Positions 63,452-64,000 of a DNA stretch of 64,000 nucleotides are shown one piece after another. The translations under genes were made by a program, and so were the position numbers. The notes beneath the pieces are model-generated. The model was not told the origin of the DNA. It ran no database searches and saw only the letters and a program-made list of their open reading frames with translations. Source of the DNA: Peronospora farinosa. Taxonomy: Eukaryota > Oomycota > Peronosporomycetes > Peronosporales > Peronosporaceae. Each line of letters starts with the position of its first letter. Position 1 is the stretch's first letter. The stretch lies in contig CANTFK010000239.1 of the NCBI GenBank assembly GCA_947646735.1, positions 248,001 through 312,000 on the forward strand, given 5' to 3'.

Positions 63452-64000
63452 TGTTTACTTGGGACGGATCCCGATAAGGTTTCAACATGGCGACATAGAA
63501 CACAGGATGTGTACGCAATTTGCGCGGCAAGTTAAGCGTATACGCTGTGCCTTTCTTGGCAATGACCTTAAAGGGTCCGATAAAGCGCGGACGCAACTTC
63601 GTCTTAAAGACAGCGGATACTACATTGGTAGGTAGGTTTTTAGCATTAAGTAATACTTGGTCTCCGACCTCATAATCATTAATACAACCTCTGCCTTTCG
63701 CATCTGCATATTCCTTTTGTTTATCTTGACTATCAGCCATTGCATCTTGCACATGTCGTAAGACATTCAGTCGCGTTGCGAGAAACGCATTTACCTGTTT
63801 CCTAACAGTATTAGGGCTGACATCAGCAAGCCGATCGGCAACCTCTCCCCCACCAAGCCCTGAACCACTCGGTGGTAGCGTTAACGGAACGCGTGGGTGT
63901 GTGAGACCATTGACATAGAACGGAGTGTAGCCGGTGGAGGCGTGCACGGAATTATTGAGTGCAAACTCAACTACAGGGAGCATAGAGCTCCAACGCTTAG
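63024..64000 (-). CDS. Integrase C-terminal part and chromodomain, element VI (runs off right edge)
   Basis: Open from the right edge (KRWSSMLPVVEFALNNSVHAS) to a stop at 63024. It includes the end of the integrase core, RPRFIGPFKV and HPVFYVAMLKPY (C-terminal domain), a Ser/Pro linker and a chromodomain (HVERLLQKRRRHGQNQYLVK, then WRGYPESCNSWE) near 63084-63242. The intact frame suggests a younger copy than the nested cluster. Confidence 0.88.
   Translation of the reverse strand, partial: KRWSSMLPVVEFALNNSVHASTGYTPFYVNGLTHPRVPLTLPPSGSGLGGGEVADRLADVSPNTVRKQVNAFLATRLNVLRHVQDAMADSQDKQKEYADAKGRGCINDYEVGDQVLLNAKNLPTNVVSAVFKTKLRPRFIGPFKVIAKKGTAYTLNLPRKLRTHPVFYVAMLKPYRDPSQVNIKALAPSPLALSRDEASAPTCQADPAFGSDSLPGTQAGSSSSASPHEGSAPPEQARHELVPIHRPPPPLLDAQGNLQFHVERLLQKRRRHGQNQYLVKWRGYPESCNSWEFETPLRQDCPYAVDVFERRAQGLPVGADASHQ

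Larger units (their letters stand above)
61450..64000 (-). mobile_element. Element VI, 3' end of a Ty3/gypsy retrotransposon (runs off right edge)
   Basis: 3' LTR 61450-62077, purine tract (plus strand CCCTCCCCCACC at 62078-62089), plus-strand aORF and minus-strand pol end. It is separate from the nested cluster. Same organisation as elements I and III with a chromodomain and an overlapping antisense ORF, but the aORF sequence is different. Confidence 0.85.

Overview
This window is eukaryotic and most likely comes from an oomycete of the Peronosporales (Phytophthora or downy mildew lineage). The reasons are short, apparently intron-poor genes, a 7TM receptor fragment that looks like an oomycete GPCR-PIPK protein, a bZIP factor with a large C-terminal extension, PX-domain genes in tandem, and nested Ty3/gypsy retrotransposons including a dual-RNase-H lineage known from oomycetes. 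No rRNA, tRNA, CRISPR array or RxLR-type effector gene was recognised.

Positions 1-16,400 are a gene island. In order: the N-terminal 7TM part of a GPCR-PIPK-like protein (minus, runs off the left edge); a small acidic/basic hypothetical gene (3067-3444, plus); a bZIP transcription factor (4201-6060, minus); three tandem PX-domain genes (8214-9851, 10827-12032, 12899-14080, all minus); and an intact cytosolic GAPDH (15206-16207, minus).

Positions about 16,400-58,260 are a Russian-doll retrotransposon cluster. I resolved it by matching LTR ends and target-site duplications (TSDs). An old plus-strand element (called V here; 17951-19608, 24088-25249 and 55475-56560) was hit by element IV (19609-24087, TSD TTAC) and by element II (25250-55474, TSD CCGC). 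Element II was hit by element I (34084-50969, TSD GAAAC). Element I was hit by element III (38886-48305, TSD TATAC). Element III carries a solo LTR (39583-41065, TSD GTTC) in its gag gene. Further relics lie at 16405-17950 and 56561-58260. Element II is a Chronos/Tat-like Ty3/gypsy element with two RNase H domains, the first of which has lost catalytic residues. Elements I and III are chromodomain Ty3/gypsy elements.

The most interesting pattern is that elements I, II, III, V and VI (VI is at the right edge) each carry a long ORF on the strand opposite gag-pol, between pol and the 3' LTR, usually starting within about 15-110 bases of the LTR. These antisense ORFs (aORFs) encode coiled coils plus Arg/Ser-rich repeats. 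The aORFs of I and III also share a C-x2-H-x4-C-x2-C motif although their DNA is diverged. In I, III and VI the aORF overlaps the pol chromodomain, so both strands code there.

Positions 58,260-61,450 hold mostly featureless DNA and a broken host-type gene (59397-60525, minus). Positions 61,450-64,000 are the 3' end of element VI (minus): 3' LTR, aORF and the integrase/chromodomain end of pol, which runs off the right edge. Most element ORFs carry stops or frameshifts, so the insertions are largely dead, but several domains (RT of II, RNase H-integrase of I) remain open.
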